Positions 6,620 to 7,073 of a stretch of DNA of 7,073 bases are shown in pieces. Location: contig NZ_JAUDRJ010000003.1 in assembly GCF_030382115.1 (NCBI RefSeq), positions 1,077,576 to 1,084,648 on the forward strand, given 5' to 3'. Origin of the DNA: Nostoc sp. GT001 (lineage in GTDB: Bacteria; Cyanobacteriota; Cyanobacteriia; Cyanobacteriales; Nostocaceae). Below the pieces are notes generated by a model. It saw only the letters and a list, made by a program, of their open reading frames with translations. It did no database searches and was not told the origin of the DNA. Position 1 is the stretch's first letter. Each line of letters begins with the position of its first letter. Position numbers and translations under genes: made by a program.

Positions 6620-6989
6620 GGAAATGATATTGAGACAATAACCAGAAATAACTTGTCTAGTTGTTTTATGCTTACCCTTGAGAATCAAAGCTGGCAATCG
6701 CAAATATGTGTAATTTATTACTGTATTTTGCTTAGTTATAGATATAAATAGTAATGTAGCTTTTAAAGCAAAAAAAATCTTCCGTATAAATAAGTAACTT
6801 CTATAGCTGTGAATAAGCGCATCAAAGCTGGAAAATTAACTTTATTTTGGCAACACACATAGCAATTTTAGTGGTTTAATAAGACGCTAAAAAGACTAAA
6901 ACTTATATAATCAAATGCTTTTGAGTTTTTGTTGTCAGAAATATATACTGCTCTATAGAGTCATTTAGATCAAAAAAATGAAAGTTAAC
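6620..6989. other. AT-rich gene-free region upstream of the operon
   Basis: I see no open frame with a start, ribosome site and protein-like sequence on either strand. It contains a perfect 10-bp palindrome CTCTATAGAG (6951-6960), a GTAAT-TT-ATTAC short inverted repeat (6719-6730), and several A-runs. The operon promoter should lie here or in the structured leader, but I could not pick a convincing -35/-10 pair. No NtcA-type GTA-N8-TAC site was found. Confidence 0.5.
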
Positions 6990-7009
6990 TAAGCGATCTA
7001 GATCGCTTA
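6990..7009. repeat. Perfect 20-bp palindrome, possible operator
   Basis: TAAGCGATCT is followed directly by its exact reverse complement AGATCGCTTA. The core GCGATC-TA-GATCGC is like a HIP1 octamer whose central GATC is doubled with TA between. A dimeric regulator could bind such a site, but no regulator is in the window. Confidence 0.8.
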
Positions 7010-7029
7010 AATAGGATAGCAATTTCAGT

Positions 7030-7068
7030 AAATGCGATTTAATCATAAAAAAATGCGATTTAATCATA
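7030..7068. repeat. Two-copy direct repeat with a 21-bp period
   Basis: AAATGCGATTTAATCATA occurs at 7030-7047 and exactly again at 7051-7068, separated by AAA. The 21-bp period is two helical turns, so both copies face the same side of DNA, as for operator or iteron-like sites. The array may continue beyond the right edge. Confidence 0.85.
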
Positions 7069-7073
7069 TTAAT

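Noticed and set aside
6760..6780. GCTTTTAAAGC followed by an A-run as an intrinsic terminator
   Set aside because: On the plus strand the run is A, not T; on the minus strand the T-run precedes the stem. Neither orientation fits a terminator.

Overview
The window looks like chromosome or large-plasmid DNA of a cyanobacterium, most likely a filamentous Nostoc/Anabaena-type species. Six exact HIP1 octamers (GCGATCGC) lie in the left half, intergenic DNA is AT-rich, and the proteins resemble a DUF11-domain secreted family I associate with cyanobacteria. Genus assignment is inference.

All four genes lie on the minus strand and read right to left. At the right edge (about 6470-7073) is roughly 600 bp with no convincing gene. 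It carries a two-copy 21-bp direct repeat, a perfect 20-bp palindrome, an AT-rich stretch, and four successive stem-loops just before the first gene. The genes then follow: a large Thr/Asn/Gly-rich secreted DUF11-like protein (3929-6469), a small secreted DUF11-like protein (3194-3757), a 513-residue protein with a DUF11 domain and an SdrD_B/Cna-B-like domain (1488-3029, GTG start), and the first 497 residues of a large protein (1-1491) that runs off the left edge. The last two overlap by four bases (ATGA), so they are probably translationally coupled.

Every product has a recognisable export signal, and none has a visible catalytic motif. The set reads as a surface-structure or adhesin operon. 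Three exported beta-sandwich proteins would precede a probable outer-membrane protein with Ig-like modules and the beginning of what may be a beta-barrel. A 9-bp hairpin after the first gene could separate its mRNA level from the other three. No known system with an assigned function can be named from the sequence.

Structures not explained by the genes include an inverted GGGACA-type repeat sitting in frame inside the linker of the left-edge gene, a 40-codon-spaced duplication next to it, the multi-hairpin leader, and the palindrome with direct repeats at the right edge.
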